From an uncultured Lachnospiraceae bacterium (lineage in GTDB: Bacteria; Bacillota; Clostridia; Lachnospirales; Lachnospiraceae): DNA of 64,000 bases. The DNA is taken from contig CAJTVN010000021.1 in the NCBI GenBank assembly GCA_910579685.1, positions 18,720-82,719 on the forward strand. Direction: 5' to 3'. Both the position numbers and the translations under genes were made by a program. Shown here piece after piece: positions 17,531 through 26,523 of this stretch. Position 1 is the stretch's first letter, and each line of letters begins with the position of its first letter. The notes beneath the pieces are model-generated. The model did not search any database. It had not been told where the DNA came from and saw nothing but the letters and a program-made list of their open reading frames with translations.

Positions 17531-18970
17531 ATGAATAAACGTAAGATTATCAGTATAATAGGAAGAATTATTTTGATTGAGGCGGCGCTGATGATTCCGG
17601 CCCTTGTGGTGTCGCTTCTCTATGGGGACGGCGATGCTCCGGCTTTTATCGTTACCATGATTCCGGCGATGATTGTTGGGCTTCTTTTTTCCAGGGTGCG
17701 GCAGTCGGACAGGAGAATGAGCAGCCGGGACGGATACTTCATTGTGGCGGCGGCCTGGATCGTGATTTCCCTGATCGGGGCAGTGCCCCTTTTTGCCGCA
17801 GGTGGATTTGCCTCCTACTGGGATGCGCTCTTTGAGATTATTTCAGGCTTTACCACCACCGGAGCGTCCATACTGGCCCGGCCTGAGGATCTGGGCCACG
17901 GCATTATCTTCTGGCGCAGCTTTACCCACTGGATCGGGGGTATGGGAGTGCTGGTCTTCGTGCTCATGGTGATGCCTATGGAAAATGATAATTCCATGCA
18001 TCTTGTGCGGGCGGAGGTGCCGGGGCCCACGGCGGGCAAGCTGGTTCCCAGAATGCGCACCACCTCCATGATTCTCTACGGGATTTATGCGGCTATGACG
18101 TTGATCCTGGTGGTTCTTCTGCTCTGCGGAAGGATGTCCTTGTTTGACAGTTTCTGCATCGCTTTCGGAACGGCGGGAACCGGCGGGTTTGCCACCAGCT
18201 CTGCGGGGATCGCAGGCTATGACAGCGCTTACATTGAGATTGTGCTGGGCGTTTTCATGCTGCTTTTCGGCATCAATTTTAATATTTATCATCTGCTCCT
18301 GTTCGGCAAGATCAGGGACGTGTTTAAGTCGGAGGAGGTCAAGGTATATCTCGGGATCGTGGCCGCATCCACGATTGCCATTTCCGTCAATATCTTAGGT
18401 CAGTCGGCGAGTCTGGGAAGAGCGGTAAGAGACTCCTTTTTTCAGGTGGCAAGCATCATCACCACCACGGGCTTTGCCACGGTGGACTTTAATTTCTGGC
18501 CGGAGTTCTCCAAGCACACGCTGGTGCTGCTCATGATCATCGGCGCCTGCGCAGGCTCCACGGGCGGCGGTTTTAAGGTTTCGCGGGGGCTTATTCTGGT
18601 GAAATCCTTTTTTGCGGAGATCAGGAAGATCATCACGCCAAGAGCCGTGATCACGGTGAGGCTGGACAAAAAGCCGGTGGATATGCAGACGGTGAATTCC
18701 ACAAAGATCTATGCCGGCGCTTACCTGATCCTGATCTGTGTGTTTACCTGGATCCTTTCTCTGGACGGAAAGGATCTGACCACGAATCTCACGGCGGTGC
18801 TGTCCTGTTTTAACAATATCGGGCCCGGTCTTGCCGGGGTGGGTCCTATGGAAAATTTCAGCTTTTATTCTGACTGGGCGAAGGTGCTTCTGTCTGCGGC
18901 AATGCTCACGGGAAGGCTGGAAATATTTCCCATGTTTCTGCTGTTTTCCAGATCCACACATAAAAAGTAG
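17531..18970 (+). CDS. trkH: Trk potassium-uptake membrane channel TrkH
   Basis: 479 aa polytopic membrane protein with the four P-loop repeats of TrkH/KtrB channels. Visible selectivity-loop segments include FTTTGAS, GTAGTGGFAT, TTTGFATVDF and the last one with NNIGPGLAGVGP. SWIGGMGVLVF-type wording appears as HWIGGMGVLVFVLMVMP. It moves K+ (with Na+ or H+) into the cell, gated by TrkA encoded directly upstream. Confidence 0.92.
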   Translation: MNKRKIISIIGRIILIEAALMIPALVVSLLYGDGDAPAFIVTMIPAMIVGLLFSRVRQSDRRMSSRDGYFIVAAAWIVISLIGAVPLFAAGGFASYWDALFEIISGFTTTGASILARPEDLGHGIIFWRSFTHWIGGMGVLVFVLMVMPMENDNSMHLVRAEVPGPTAGKLVPRMRTTSMILYGIYAAMTLILVVLLLCGRMSLFDSFCIAFGTAGTGGFATSSAGIAGYDSAYIEIVLGVFMLLFGINFNIYHLLLFGKIRDVFKSEEVKVYLGIVAASTIAISVNILGQSASLGRAVRDSFFQVASIITTTGFATVDFNFWPEFSKHTLVLLMIIGACAGSTGGGFKVSRGLILVKSFFAEIRKIITPRAVITVRLDKKPVDMQTVNSTKIYAGAYLILICVFTWILSLDGKDLTTNLTAVLSCFNNIGPGLAGVGPMENFSFYSDWAKVLLSAAMLTGRLEIFPMFLLFSRSTHKK

Positions 18971-18987
18971 GCTATCCGCCTTTTCCA

Positions 18988-19017
18988 CACACAAATCACA
19001 AATTTGCGTGGTATACT
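18988..19017 (+). promoter_or_regulatory. Two-component promoter with a tandem CACAAAT site
   Basis: The 17-mer CACACAAATCACAAATT (18988-19004) contains CACAAAT twice in tandem and is followed seven bases later by a TATACT -10 box (19012-19017). It occupies the -35 region. The identical 17-mer recurs at 21205-21221 in front of the gene downstream of the kinase, so it is probably the binding site of the encoded response regulator. Confidence 0.55.
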
Positions 19018-19040
19018 GACTGGAAACAGGGGGTATTAAG

Positions 19041-19712
19041 ATGCAGAAAATTTTAGTGGTCGAGGATGATCCGGATATTCAGGAGCTTTTGCAGAACTTC
19101 CTGAGGGAGGCCGGTTATGAGGTGGGCACAGCCTTTGACGGGGTGGAGGGGCTTGGCGCATTTGAGGAGAGGGATTATGATCTGGTGCTCCTTGATGTCA
19201 TGCTTCCCAAGCTGGACGGATTTGCACTCTGCGAGCTGATACGCAGAAAATCCCGGGTTCCCATTATCATGCTCACGGCTCTCAGCGGTGAGAAGGAGCA
19301 GATCAGGGGGCTTGACCTGCAGGTGGATGATTATATTACAAAACCTTTTTCCATGCCGGTTCTGATCCGCAAGGTGGCGGCGGTTCTCCGAAGGAGTGCG
19401 GCGGGAGCGGGATGGGAGCATCAGACGCTGTCCCACCAAAACCTTACCCTGGATCAGGATAGCCGCTGCGTCTTTTTGGACGGGCGGGAGTATGAACTGA
19501 CCTGCCGCGAGTTTGAGGTGCTCTGGGAGCTTCTGTCCCACAGGGGGCGTGTGCTCACCCGGCAGAATCTCCTGGATCGTCTGTGGAAATACGATTTTTA
19601 CGGGGACGAGAGGGTGGTCGACACACATATCAAAAATCTCCGCAAAAAGCTGGGGATCGATTTTATCCAGACAATCAGAGGGGTGGGATACAAAATTGAT
19701 AAGGAAGATTAA
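19041..19712 (+). CDS. OmpR/PhoB-family response regulator
   Basis: 223 aa. The receiver domain has the acidic pair EDD near the N-terminus, phospho-acceptor Asp52 in LLDVMLPKLDG and the conserved Lys in YITKPFS. The C-terminal winged helix has LTCREFEVLWELLSHRGRVL, DERVVDTHIKNLRKKLG and IRGVGYKI. AGGGGGT precedes the ATG. It overlaps the sensor kinase gene by 17 bases. It probably binds the CACAAAT repeats in its own promoter and in that of the gene at 21292 (inference). Confidence 0.92.
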   Translation: MQKILVVEDDPDIQELLQNFLREAGYEVGTAFDGVEGLGAFEERDYDLVLLDVMLPKLDGFALCELIRRKSRVPIIMLTALSGEKEQIRGLDLQVDDYITKPFSMPVLIRKVAAVLRRSAAGAGWEHQTLSHQNLTLDQDSRCVFLDGREYELTCREFEVLWELLSHRGRVLTRQNLLDRLWKYDFYGDERVVDTHIKNLRKKLGIDFIQTIRGVGYKIDKED

Positions 19713-21153
19713 GAGCAGTCTTTTTGCGGAAGTGTTTCTGATCACCCTGGCAATGCTTTTGGTTGTCAGTTTTTTTATCTATGCGGTGCTGGCCGTTCTC
19801 CTGCCAAAAACCTATTCTGCGGAGCTTGAACAGGCGCTGGATGGGCAGGCCCGGGATTTGGCGGGAGAGCTTTCCCGCATTTCCATGGAGGAGAGCGGAA
19901 GTCTCTTTGACCGGTTTCTCCGGAACGAAACGATCGCATATCTCGAGCTGTACACAGAGCAGGGAATTCAGCTGGAGATCCCCTCGGGCAGTGCGGAAAG
20001 CACAGGAACGGCATCGGAGGCTGTCACAGTGGAAGCGGAGGCCGTCTCGGAGATATCCTATGAGGAGCAGGCACCCCTCCTGTCAGGAAGCTACTGGTTT
20101 TCCTTTCAGGGAAGCGGGGAACGCTGTATGCTCACGGTTTACGGAAGAGCCAGGGAGGCGGCGAAGCTCCAAAAGTCCTTTTCCGGTATTTTCCCCATAT
20201 TTCTGGGAGTGATGTTTCTTGCGGCCTTTGGCGTTTCCTTTCTGTATTCCCGTCTGATCACAAATCCCATAGTGAAACTAAGTCATATTTCCAAAGAGAT
20301 TTCATCCCTTAAGCTTGAATGGAAGCTTGCAGGCGATCGTCAGGATGAGCTCGGGGTGTTGGAGAGAAGCCTGAATGAGATGTCGGTAAAGCTTGCGGAA
20401 ACGCTGAAAGAGCTCAGGGAGGCGAACCGTCAGCTTGCCCTTGACATGGAGCAGGAGAAGGCTCTGGAGCAGGCGAGGCTGGATTTTTTTTCCGCAGTAT
20501 CTCATGAGCTGAAGACCCCGATCACTATTATAAAAGGGCAGCTGGAGGGAATGTGTCTGAAAATAGGGGTCTACAGGGATCGGGATAAATATCTGGCCAG
20601 GGCGCTTGAGGTTACAAACCGGTTGGAGGCCATGGTAGGGGAGATCCTCACGGCGCTCCGGCTGGAAACCGCTCGGGAGGATTTTCAGAACCAGTGCTTT
20701 GACTGTGTTCCGCTGATCATGGCTTATCTGGAGGAGGCGGAGGATCTGACTGCGCAAAAACAGCTGCGGGTGCGCACGCACTGTGAGGGAAAGGCATGTA
20801 TGAACGGTAATAAGCCGCTGATGGAAAAGGTGTTTTCCAACCTTATCGGGAATGCGGTGAAATATTCGCCCAGGGAAGCCCTTGTGACGATCTGTATACG
20901 GTCCGTTCCAAAGGGGTGGGTTTTTTCCGTGGAAAACACTGGCGTTTCGATTCCGGCGCAGAAACTTACGGAGGTCTTTGACGCATTCACCTGCGTGGAT
21001 CCCTCCCGGAACAGGGAGAGCGCCGGCAACGGGCTGGGGCTTTACCTTGTCCAAAGGATTCTGGAACGGCACGGAAGCGTCTGCAGGGTATGCAATACGG
21101 ATCAGGGAGTGCGGTTCTGGTTCGAAATGCGGGATGCAAGGGACATTTACTAA
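19696..21153 (+). CDS. Sensor histidine kinase (partner of the OmpR-type regulator)
   Basis: About 485 aa if it starts at the TTG at 19696 inside the regulator gene; the longer open frame upstream is the shadow of the regulator. First membrane segment follows IRKIKSSLFAEV; then an extracytoplasmic loop of about 130 residues; a second membrane segment (PIFLGVMFLAAFGVSFLY); HAMP; HisKA with FFSAVSHELKTPI (His270); HATPase with NLIGNAVKYSP and GNGLGLYLV. The signal sensed is unknown. Next to trkAH, but no direct evidence links it to potassium. Confidence 0.88.
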   Translation: MIRKIKSSLFAEVFLITLAMLLVVSFFIYAVLAVLLPKTYSAELEQALDGQARDLAGELSRISMEESGSLFDRFLRNETIAYLELYTEQGIQLEIPSGSAESTGTASEAVTVEAEAVSEISYEEQAPLLSGSYWFSFQGSGERCMLTVYGRAREAAKLQKSFSGIFPIFLGVMFLAAFGVSFLYSRLITNPIVKLSHISKEISSLKLEWKLAGDRQDELGVLERSLNEMSVKLAETLKELREANRQLALDMEQEKALEQARLDFFSAVSHELKTPITIIKGQLEGMCLKIGVYRDRDKYLARALEVTNRLEAMVGEILTALRLETAREDFQNQCFDCVPLIMAYLEEAEDLTAQKQLRVRTHCEGKACMNGNKPLMEKVFSNLIGNAVKYSPREALVTICIRSVPKGWVFSVENTGVSIPAQKLTEVFDAFTCVDPSRNRESAGNGLGLYLVQRILERHGSVCRVCNTDQGVRFWFEMRDARDIY

Positions 21154-21204
21154 ACGTTTATGTGCCGCTTTGCGGCGCTCCGCCACAGATGACAGCCCTT
21201 TCTT

Positions 21205-21256
21205 CACACAAATCACAAATTAATTCCAATAGTGCGACAAAATCAGTTGGTATACT
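21205..21256 (+). promoter_or_regulatory. Second copy of the 17-mer regulator site plus -10 box
   Basis: CACACAAATCACAAATT at 21205-21221 is identical to the site upstream of the response regulator. A TATACT -10 box lies at 21251-21256, with no good -35 hexamer between, as expected for an activator-dependent promoter. Confidence 0.5.
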
Positions 21257-21291
21257 GGGTGCATAATGAAAGGAAAGGATTGGTGATTGTG

Positions 21292-22446
21292 ATGAAGAAG
21301 AAAATATGGATAGGTGCGGGTATTTTTCTTGCAGGATGCGTTCTGACAGCCGGAGGTCTGTCTCTGGCAGCCGGGAGGGGAGGTCAGGAAATTACGCTGC
21401 AGGCTGAGGAGGGCGCATGGGAGAGCAGCGAGGCTCTCTCCGGGAAGGAACTGGAGGAAAGGGAACGGGAGCGTATCCGGGAGACGGCGCAGGCTTTTGA
21501 GATCTACGAAGAATTCGGGATGACTTATGACCGGAAACAGAACCGTTTCTTTTACAATGGGAAGATGGTACGGCATTTTAATGATCAGATCGGGGAGGGT
21601 TCCAATGCGTTTCACCATAACGAGGGTGTGATTGACGTGATACCCTTGAGGGATGACCAGGGGAGACTCACAGGCCTTCGGGAGGCGACAAGAGAGGAGT
21701 TTGAGGAGAGGTCTGTCAGATGGCAGGAGCTGCAGGATCAGTTTCCGTCGGATTTGGGGGAGAATGCCTGTATGGAGCTTGGAGATCCGGATGAGAATTT
21801 TCTGGAGGAATATGCGGTTTACGAGCCCTTCGGCCTTACTTGTGAGAAGGACGGTCTTTACTTTGAGGGCGAGAAGGTCCGGTATTTCCTGGACGGAACG
21901 GAGCTGGATGAGGGATGCCTGAGTGCCTGGCGCCAGTATTGGAACGGTGAGGGAGCCGTGGATGTCCACACGGTGCGGACGGTGATCGACAACGGGGATG
22001 GGAGCTATGACCCTTTTGGAGAGCTGATCGGAATGGAGCGGTATTCTAAGGAGGAGTTTGACAGAAGAGATCTGAAGGATTTTCAGGGCTCTTTGGAGGC
22101 GACCGCCGTGGATGCGCCGTCCGGGGGCGGTTTCTTCGAATGGCTGTTTGGGAAAAAGGACAGAGGCGCCTCTTTTGAGGAGATCTTTGAAGCATACAGG
22201 GATTATGGGATTACCTACGTGGAGGCAGACAAAGGAAGCGGTGTGGGAAATGTGTATGATAACGGAGAGCTGGTGGATTATTTTGTGGACCGCAGGCCTG
22301 ACGGAGGGGTGTTTTCCTTCTGTTCCAGAGGCGGTAAGTCAGCGGACGGAGACAGAGATTCTAATGTTAATGCCAAAAACGGAATTACGGTTTCCACAGT
22401 CTATGATGAAAAGGGGAAGCTTTGCGGGGTAAGCCGGATCGAGTGA
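21292..22446 (+). CDS. Exported or membrane-anchored protein with three degenerate repeats
   Basis: 384 aa from the ATG at 21292 (a GTG at 21283 is an alternative). A hydrophobic N-terminus (about residues 5-28) contains LAGC (Cys16), which could be a lipobox, although the hydrophobic run continues past the Cys. After it come three related units: YEEFGMTYDRKQNRFFYNGK, YEPFGLTCEKDGLYFEGEK and YRDYGITYVEAD...VYDNGEL, each followed by VRxFxD-like and valine-rich stretches. No known enzymatic motif seen. The shared 17-mer in its promoter marks it as a likely target, or modulator, of the two-component system upstream. Confidence 0.7.
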   Translation: MKKKIWIGAGIFLAGCVLTAGGLSLAAGRGGQEITLQAEEGAWESSEALSGKELEERERERIRETAQAFEIYEEFGMTYDRKQNRFFYNGKMVRHFNDQIGEGSNAFHHNEGVIDVIPLRDDQGRLTGLREATREEFEERSVRWQELQDQFPSDLGENACMELGDPDENFLEEYAVYEPFGLTCEKDGLYFEGEKVRYFLDGTELDEGCLSAWRQYWNGEGAVDVHTVRTVIDNGDGSYDPFGELIGMERYSKEEFDRRDLKDFQGSLEATAVDAPSGGGFFEWLFGKKDRGASFEEIFEAYRDYGITYVEADKGSGVGNVYDNGELVDYFVDRRPDGGVFSFCSRGGKSADGDRDSNVNAKNGITVSTVYDEKGKLCGVSRIE

Positions 22447-22463
22447 TCTTCTGACAGAAAAAA

Positions 22464-22493
22464 TTGGTCAAATAAGCCGGACGGTGTTATAAT
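22464..22493 (+). promoter_or_regulatory. Promoter of the restriction-modification cassette
   Basis: TTGGTC, 18 bases, TATAAT, ending about 40 bases before the vsr start codon. Confidence 0.5.
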
Positions 22494-22532
22494 TATTATG
22501 TCGTTAACTAGTAAAAGTCAGGCGGTGAGACC

Positions 22533-22964
22533 ATGGATGTGCTGAATGCTAAGCAGCGTCATAAGTGCATGAGTCACATAAAGAGCAAGGATACGAGTAT
22601 AGAGGTTTCCCTGCGCAGGGCGTTGTGGAAAAAGGGATACCGCTATCGGAAAAATTATAGTGCGTTGCCGGGGAAACCGGATATTGTTCTAACTAAATAT
22701 AGAATAGCCATATTTTGTGACGGAGAGCTTTTTCATGGGAAAAACTGGGAGGTTCTCAAACCCAGATTACTTAAGGGGAATAATCCGGATTTCTGGGTAA
22801 AAAAAATCGAGCGAAACATGAAGCGTGATGATGAAAATGACAAAAAGCTTCTGTTTCTGGGATGGACAGTGATACACTTCTGGGGAAATGACATTTTGAA
22901 AAATACCGATCAGTGCGTGAAGGTGGTCGAAGAGGCGATTTTTGATGACCTGATCGGCGATTGA
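22533..22964 (+). CDS. vsr: Very short patch repair endonuclease (Vsr)
   Basis: 143 aa, the normal Vsr length. The N-terminal RHKCMSHIKSKDTSIE, the core GKPDIVLTKYRIAIFCDGELFHG (catalytic Asp, then His), and the C-terminal DENDKKLLFLGWTVIHFWGNDI match the Vsr pattern of Firmicutes. It nicks T:G mismatches made by deamination of 5-methylcytosine. The C5 methylase follows 34 bases later, which fits this role. Confidence 0.9.
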   Translation: MDVLNAKQRHKCMSHIKSKDTSIEVSLRRALWKKGYRYRKNYSALPGKPDIVLTKYRIAIFCDGELFHGKNWEVLKPRLLKGNNPDFWVKKIERNMKRDDENDKKLLFLGWTVIHFWGNDILKNTDQCVKVVEEAIFDDLIGD

Positions 22965-22998
22965 CTCTGGGAAAGAATGACAGTGAAGGAGAAAAATC

Positions 22999-24315
22999 AT
23001 GAATAAGAGGCCAAAACGGATGAAGGTGATTTCACTGTTTTCCGGATGCGGAGGAATGGATTTGGGATTCGAGGGAGACTTTGACGTTTTGGAATCCTCT
23101 GTGAATCTGTCTGTAAACAAATCCTGGAAGATAAAAAAGACCGGTGACGGCCGGGCAAGGCTTGGGAAAACCAGATTCCACATTGTGTTTGCCAATGACA
23201 TCAAGCCTGAGGCAAAGGCGGCATGGGTAAATTATTTTGGCAAAAAGGGAGTGAATCCTGAAGGATATTACCTTGACAGTATCGTGAATCTGGTGAAAAG
23301 AGAAAAGGAGGAGGGAACCTTCAAATTCCCGGCGGAGTGTGACGTGGTGATCGGAGGGTTTCCGTGTCAGGACTTTTCCATAGCGGGGAAGCGGCTGGGG
23401 TTTGCCTCTGACAAGGGACATAACGGAAAGCGCATCGGAATGGAGGAGCCCACGGTGGAAAACAGGGGTCAGCTATACATATGGATGCGGGAGGTAATAG
23501 GGATCACGCAGCCAAAGGTGTTCGTTGCGGAAAATGTCAAGGGTCTTACGAATCTCAGGGATGTAAAGGAAGTGATAGAACGGGATTTTGCCTCGGTCTG
23601 TAACGGAGGATATCTGGTAATTCCGGCCAAGGTAATTAACGCCGCTCATTACGGAGTCCCTCAGGGGAGAGAAAGGGTTATCTTTTTTGGCTTTAAAAAG
23701 TCATCTTTGAATGAAAGGGCGCTGATGGAATTACAGAAGGAGCATCTTTCAGAGGAATACTCGCCGTATCCGTTAAAAACACACTATCTGCCCGAGGAGA
23801 AGCCCGAGAACGGAAGAAAAAGGTTTGTCACGGTTCGGGAGGCCCTGAGTGGTTTGGACGAGCCTGAGAAATCAACGGATATCAGTCAGCAGAAGTATTC
23901 AAAGGCAAAATATATGGGGAGGCACTGCCAGGGACAGCAGGAGGTTGTTCTGGATGGGATAGGGCCCACGATCCGTTCGGAGCACCATGGAAATATAGAG
24001 TTCAGACGTCTGACCAGAGAGCATGGAGGAAGATACGGGGAAGAGCTGGATAAGGGATTAAGAGAGCGCAGACTGAGTGTCAGAGAGTGTGCCAGAATCC
24101 AGACCTTTCCGGATGATTACGAATTTGTAATTCCTGCGCAGAAGGGAAATAAGTCTGTTTCTGGATCAGAGGCATACAAAATTATCGGAAACGCCGTGCC
24201 CCCTCTTTTGGGGTATCATATTGCAAAAAGACTGGAGGATAACTGGGAGCTTTATTTCGGAGAAGGGGGGAGGGAAAATGCAGACAGAAAAGGATCCTGC
24301 TTTGGCGGAATTTGA
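22999..24315 (+). CDS. DNA (cytosine-5) methyltransferase of a type II R-M system
   Basis: 438 aa. Motif I FSGCGGMDLGFEG, catalytic motif IV GGFPCQDFSIAG (Cys123), motif VI VAENVKGL, motif VIII-like PQGRERV and C-terminal motif X IGNAVPPLLGYHIA are all present, so it should be active. A target-recognition stretch lies between residues of about 240 and 340. AAGGAG precedes the ATG. The stop lies 38 bases inside the nuclease gene. Recognition sequence not predictable from sequence alone. Confidence 0.93.
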   Translation: MNKRPKRMKVISLFSGCGGMDLGFEGDFDVLESSVNLSVNKSWKIKKTGDGRARLGKTRFHIVFANDIKPEAKAAWVNYFGKKGVNPEGYYLDSIVNLVKREKEEGTFKFPAECDVVIGGFPCQDFSIAGKRLGFASDKGHNGKRIGMEEPTVENRGQLYIWMREVIGITQPKVFVAENVKGLTNLRDVKEVIERDFASVCNGGYLVIPAKVINAAHYGVPQGRERVIFFGFKKSSLNERALMELQKEHLSEEYSPYPLKTHYLPEEKPENGRKRFVTVREALSGLDEPEKSTDISQQKYSKAKYMGRHCQGQQEVVLDGIGPTIRSEHHGNIEFRRLTREHGGRYGEELDKGLRERRLSVRECARIQTFPDDYEFVIPAQKGNKSVSGSEAYKIIGNAVPPLLGYHIAKRLEDNWELYFGEGGRENADRKGSCFGGI

Positions 24316-25327
24316 AAGGTTATGTTTTGAGACTTGTCGGATTATGAATTCGAAGGCGGAGGAACAGCCGTCATACTATCTGTCAAAAGGCGCACAGAAG
24401 CTTGAGCCCGAGGTGAAAAGGGCTTTGGAGCAGGCGGCCGTGGGAACAATATTTGAAAACAAAATAGAGATGGTCAGCGGACAGAAATTCCCGGATATCG
24501 TGGTGGCCGGGCGCTTTGGAGTGGAGGTCAAATCCACCAAGGATGACAAATGGTCCATGGTGGGAGGAAGTGTTGCGGAAGGAACGAGGGTGGAGGGGGT
24601 TGAACATATCTATGTTTTGTTTGGAAAGCTGCACAGGCCGGTGGAATTCCGGACGAGAAGGTATGAGGATTGTCTGTATGATATAGCGGTCACGCACAGC
24701 CCGAGATATAAGATTGATATGGAGCTAAAGGCGGGCGATACGATTTTTGACAGAATGCAAATCTCCTATGACAGTATGCGCAGGCTGGATAATCCCATTG
24801 AACCGGTAGTCAGCTATTATCGTTCCACTTTAAAGCCGGGTGAATCCCTGTGGTGGATCAATGGAGAAGATGCGGCATCGGGAAGCGCACCTGCGAAGAT
24901 TCGCTTATGGAGCACTCTTTCAAAGCAGGAAAAGGAAGATCTCATCGCGCAGGGATTTGCTTTATTTCCGGAACTGTTCGGGGACAGCCGCAATAAATAT
25001 GAAAAATTTACTTTGTGGCTCGTTGCAAATCATGGAGTGATTTCCGCATCTATGAGAGACCCGTTCTCGGCGGGGGGAAAGTTCAACCTGAATATTAACG
25101 GAAATCATTATGAGAGACTGCCGCAGAAGTATTCACAATTATTTTCGTATCGTCACCAGGTACAGGACATGATATTGCATATAGACAGGGAAGCTCTTGA
25201 GGAGACCTGGAATGCAGGTAAAGTGAGGGATAAGGAGCGAATTCAAAAGTGGATCGAACTGGTTTCACGTCATGCTGAAAAGGAGACATTTGATGTAACA
25301 GGGCTGCTGAACGACATATTCAGATGA
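24278..25327 (+). CDS. Type II restriction endonuclease, PD-(D/E)XK fold
   Basis: 349 aa from the ATG at 24278, preceded by GGGGGGAGGG; an in-frame ATG at 24221 lies deep inside the methylase and lacks a site. The catalytic core is PDIVVAGRFGVEVKSTKDD (Asp73, Glu83, Lys85). The rest has no family that I recognise, as is usual for restriction enzymes. Coupled to the C5 methylase by overlap and led by Vsr, it completes a three-gene cassette. Confidence 0.75.
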   Translation: MQTEKDPALAEFERLCFETCRIMNSKAEEQPSYYLSKGAQKLEPEVKRALEQAAVGTIFENKIEMVSGQKFPDIVVAGRFGVEVKSTKDDKWSMVGGSVAEGTRVEGVEHIYVLFGKLHRPVEFRTRRYEDCLYDIAVTHSPRYKIDMELKAGDTIFDRMQISYDSMRRLDNPIEPVVSYYRSTLKPGESLWWINGEDAASGSAPAKIRLWSTLSKQEKEDLIAQGFALFPELFGDSRNKYEKFTLWLVANHGVISASMRDPFSAGGKFNLNINGNHYERLPQKYSQLFSYRHQVQDMILHIDREALEETWNAGKVRDKERIQKWIELVSRHAEKETFDVTGLLNDIFR

Positions 25328-25372
25328 TGCTTCGAATCCGATTTTTCGGATCCGATCAGCGGATAAGCGCAG

Positions 25373-25413
25373 AAGACCGGCATCACCGATAACAGGACGG
25401 TGATGCCGGTCTT
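25373..25413. terminator. Bidirectional terminator between the R-M cassette and buk
   Basis: Perfect 15-bp inverted repeat, AAGACCGGCATCACC and its complement, around an 11-base loop, flanked by A and T residues on both sides. It serves the converging nuclease gene (+) and buk (-). Confidence 0.8.
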
Positions 25414-25442
25414 TGCCTTACATATTAACTGTATATACGGAC

Positions 25443-26510
25443 TTAATAAACCATAGCCTCTTCCTCTCCGCTCAGTACACGGAGCGCACCCTGGGTCAGG
25501 GCAAGAAGCTCATCCTCACCGGGATAAACCGTGAAGGGAGCGATAAAGCCGGCCCTTTCCTCCATCTTGTCTACCACGGCCTTGTTGTAGGCGATACCGC
25601 CGGTTACGATGATCTGGTCAACCTTTCCCTTGAGGACACAGGACATGGAACCGATATTCTTGCATACCTGCAGGATAAAAGCCTCGCGTACCTCGTCCGC
25701 ATGGGAATCGCCTTCGTCGATCATTTTGGCAACGTCGCGCATATCGTTGGTTCCAAGATAAGCGTTGAATCCGCCGCCGCCCACGATCTTCTTGTAAACC
25801 TCTTTCTCGGTGTACTCACCGGAAAAGCACATCTTAATCAGGGCCCCGGAGGGAACAGCACCCGCTCTCTCGGGAGAAAAAGCTCCGTCGCCGTCAAGTG
25901 CGTTGAACACGTCAATTACCCGGCCCTTTTCATGAGCGCCAACGGAAACGCCTCCGCCCATATGTACCACGATCAGATTCAGGGAATCGTAAGCCACTCC
26001 CTTTTCCTTTGCGTAGCGCTTTGCGACCGCCTTCTGGTTCAGCGCATGGAACACGCTGGTGCGGGGAAGTTCCGGAACACCGGAATATCTTGCGATGGGC
26101 ATGAGCTCGTCAACCACCACGGGATCCACGATATAGGAGGGAGCGCCGATGGAATCGCCGATCTCCCTGGCAAGGATACCGCCCAGATTGGAAGCGTGCT
26201 GCCCCTGCTTACCGATCTTGAGATCCTCCAGAAGCTCGTCGCTGACCGCATAGGTTCCGCCGGGAATGGGCTTTAACATGCCGCCGCGCCCAACAATGAC
26301 CTGAAGGGACTTGATATCAAAGTTTTTCTTTTCCAGCAGGTCGAGAATAATCTGTTTACGAAAATCCTTCTGATCCACGATGGATGCGTACTTTGCGATC
26401 TCCTCCGTGGAATGGCGGAGGGTTTCTTCGAATAATAAGGTTTCGTCCTCAAAAACACCGATTTTGGTGGAGGTGGAACCGGGGTTGATGATCAGGCTTT
26501 TTACAGACAT
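25443..26510 (-). CDS. buk: Butyrate kinase
   Basis: 355 aa, family-typical. The acetate-kinase fold opens with INPGSTSTKIGVFED; GRGGMLKPIPGGTY and HMGGGVSVGAHEKG are signature segments. It converts butyryl phosphate and ADP to butyrate and ATP, the last step of the Ptb-Buk route. AAGGAG precedes the start. ptb lies 13 bases upstream on the same strand, so the two form an operon read leftwards, ended by the 15-bp terminator at 25373-25413. Confidence 0.95.
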   Translation of the reverse strand: MSVKSLIINPGSTSTKIGVFEDETLLFEETLRHSTEEIAKYASIVDQKDFRKQIILDLLEKKNFDIKSLQVIVGRGGMLKPIPGGTYAVSDELLEDLKIGKQGQHASNLGGILAREIGDSIGAPSYIVDPVVVDELMPIARYSGVPELPRTSVFHALNQKAVAKRYAKEKGVAYDSLNLIVVHMGGGVSVGAHEKGRVIDVFNALDGDGAFSPERAGAVPSGALIKMCFSGEYTEKEVYKKIVGGGGFNAYLGTNDMRDVAKMIDEGDSHADEVREAFILQVCKNIGSMSCVLKGKVDQIIVTGGIAYNKAVVDKMEERAGFIAPFTVYPGEDELLALTQGALRVLSGEEEAMVY

Positions 26511-26523
26511 GGCTTTCTCCTTT

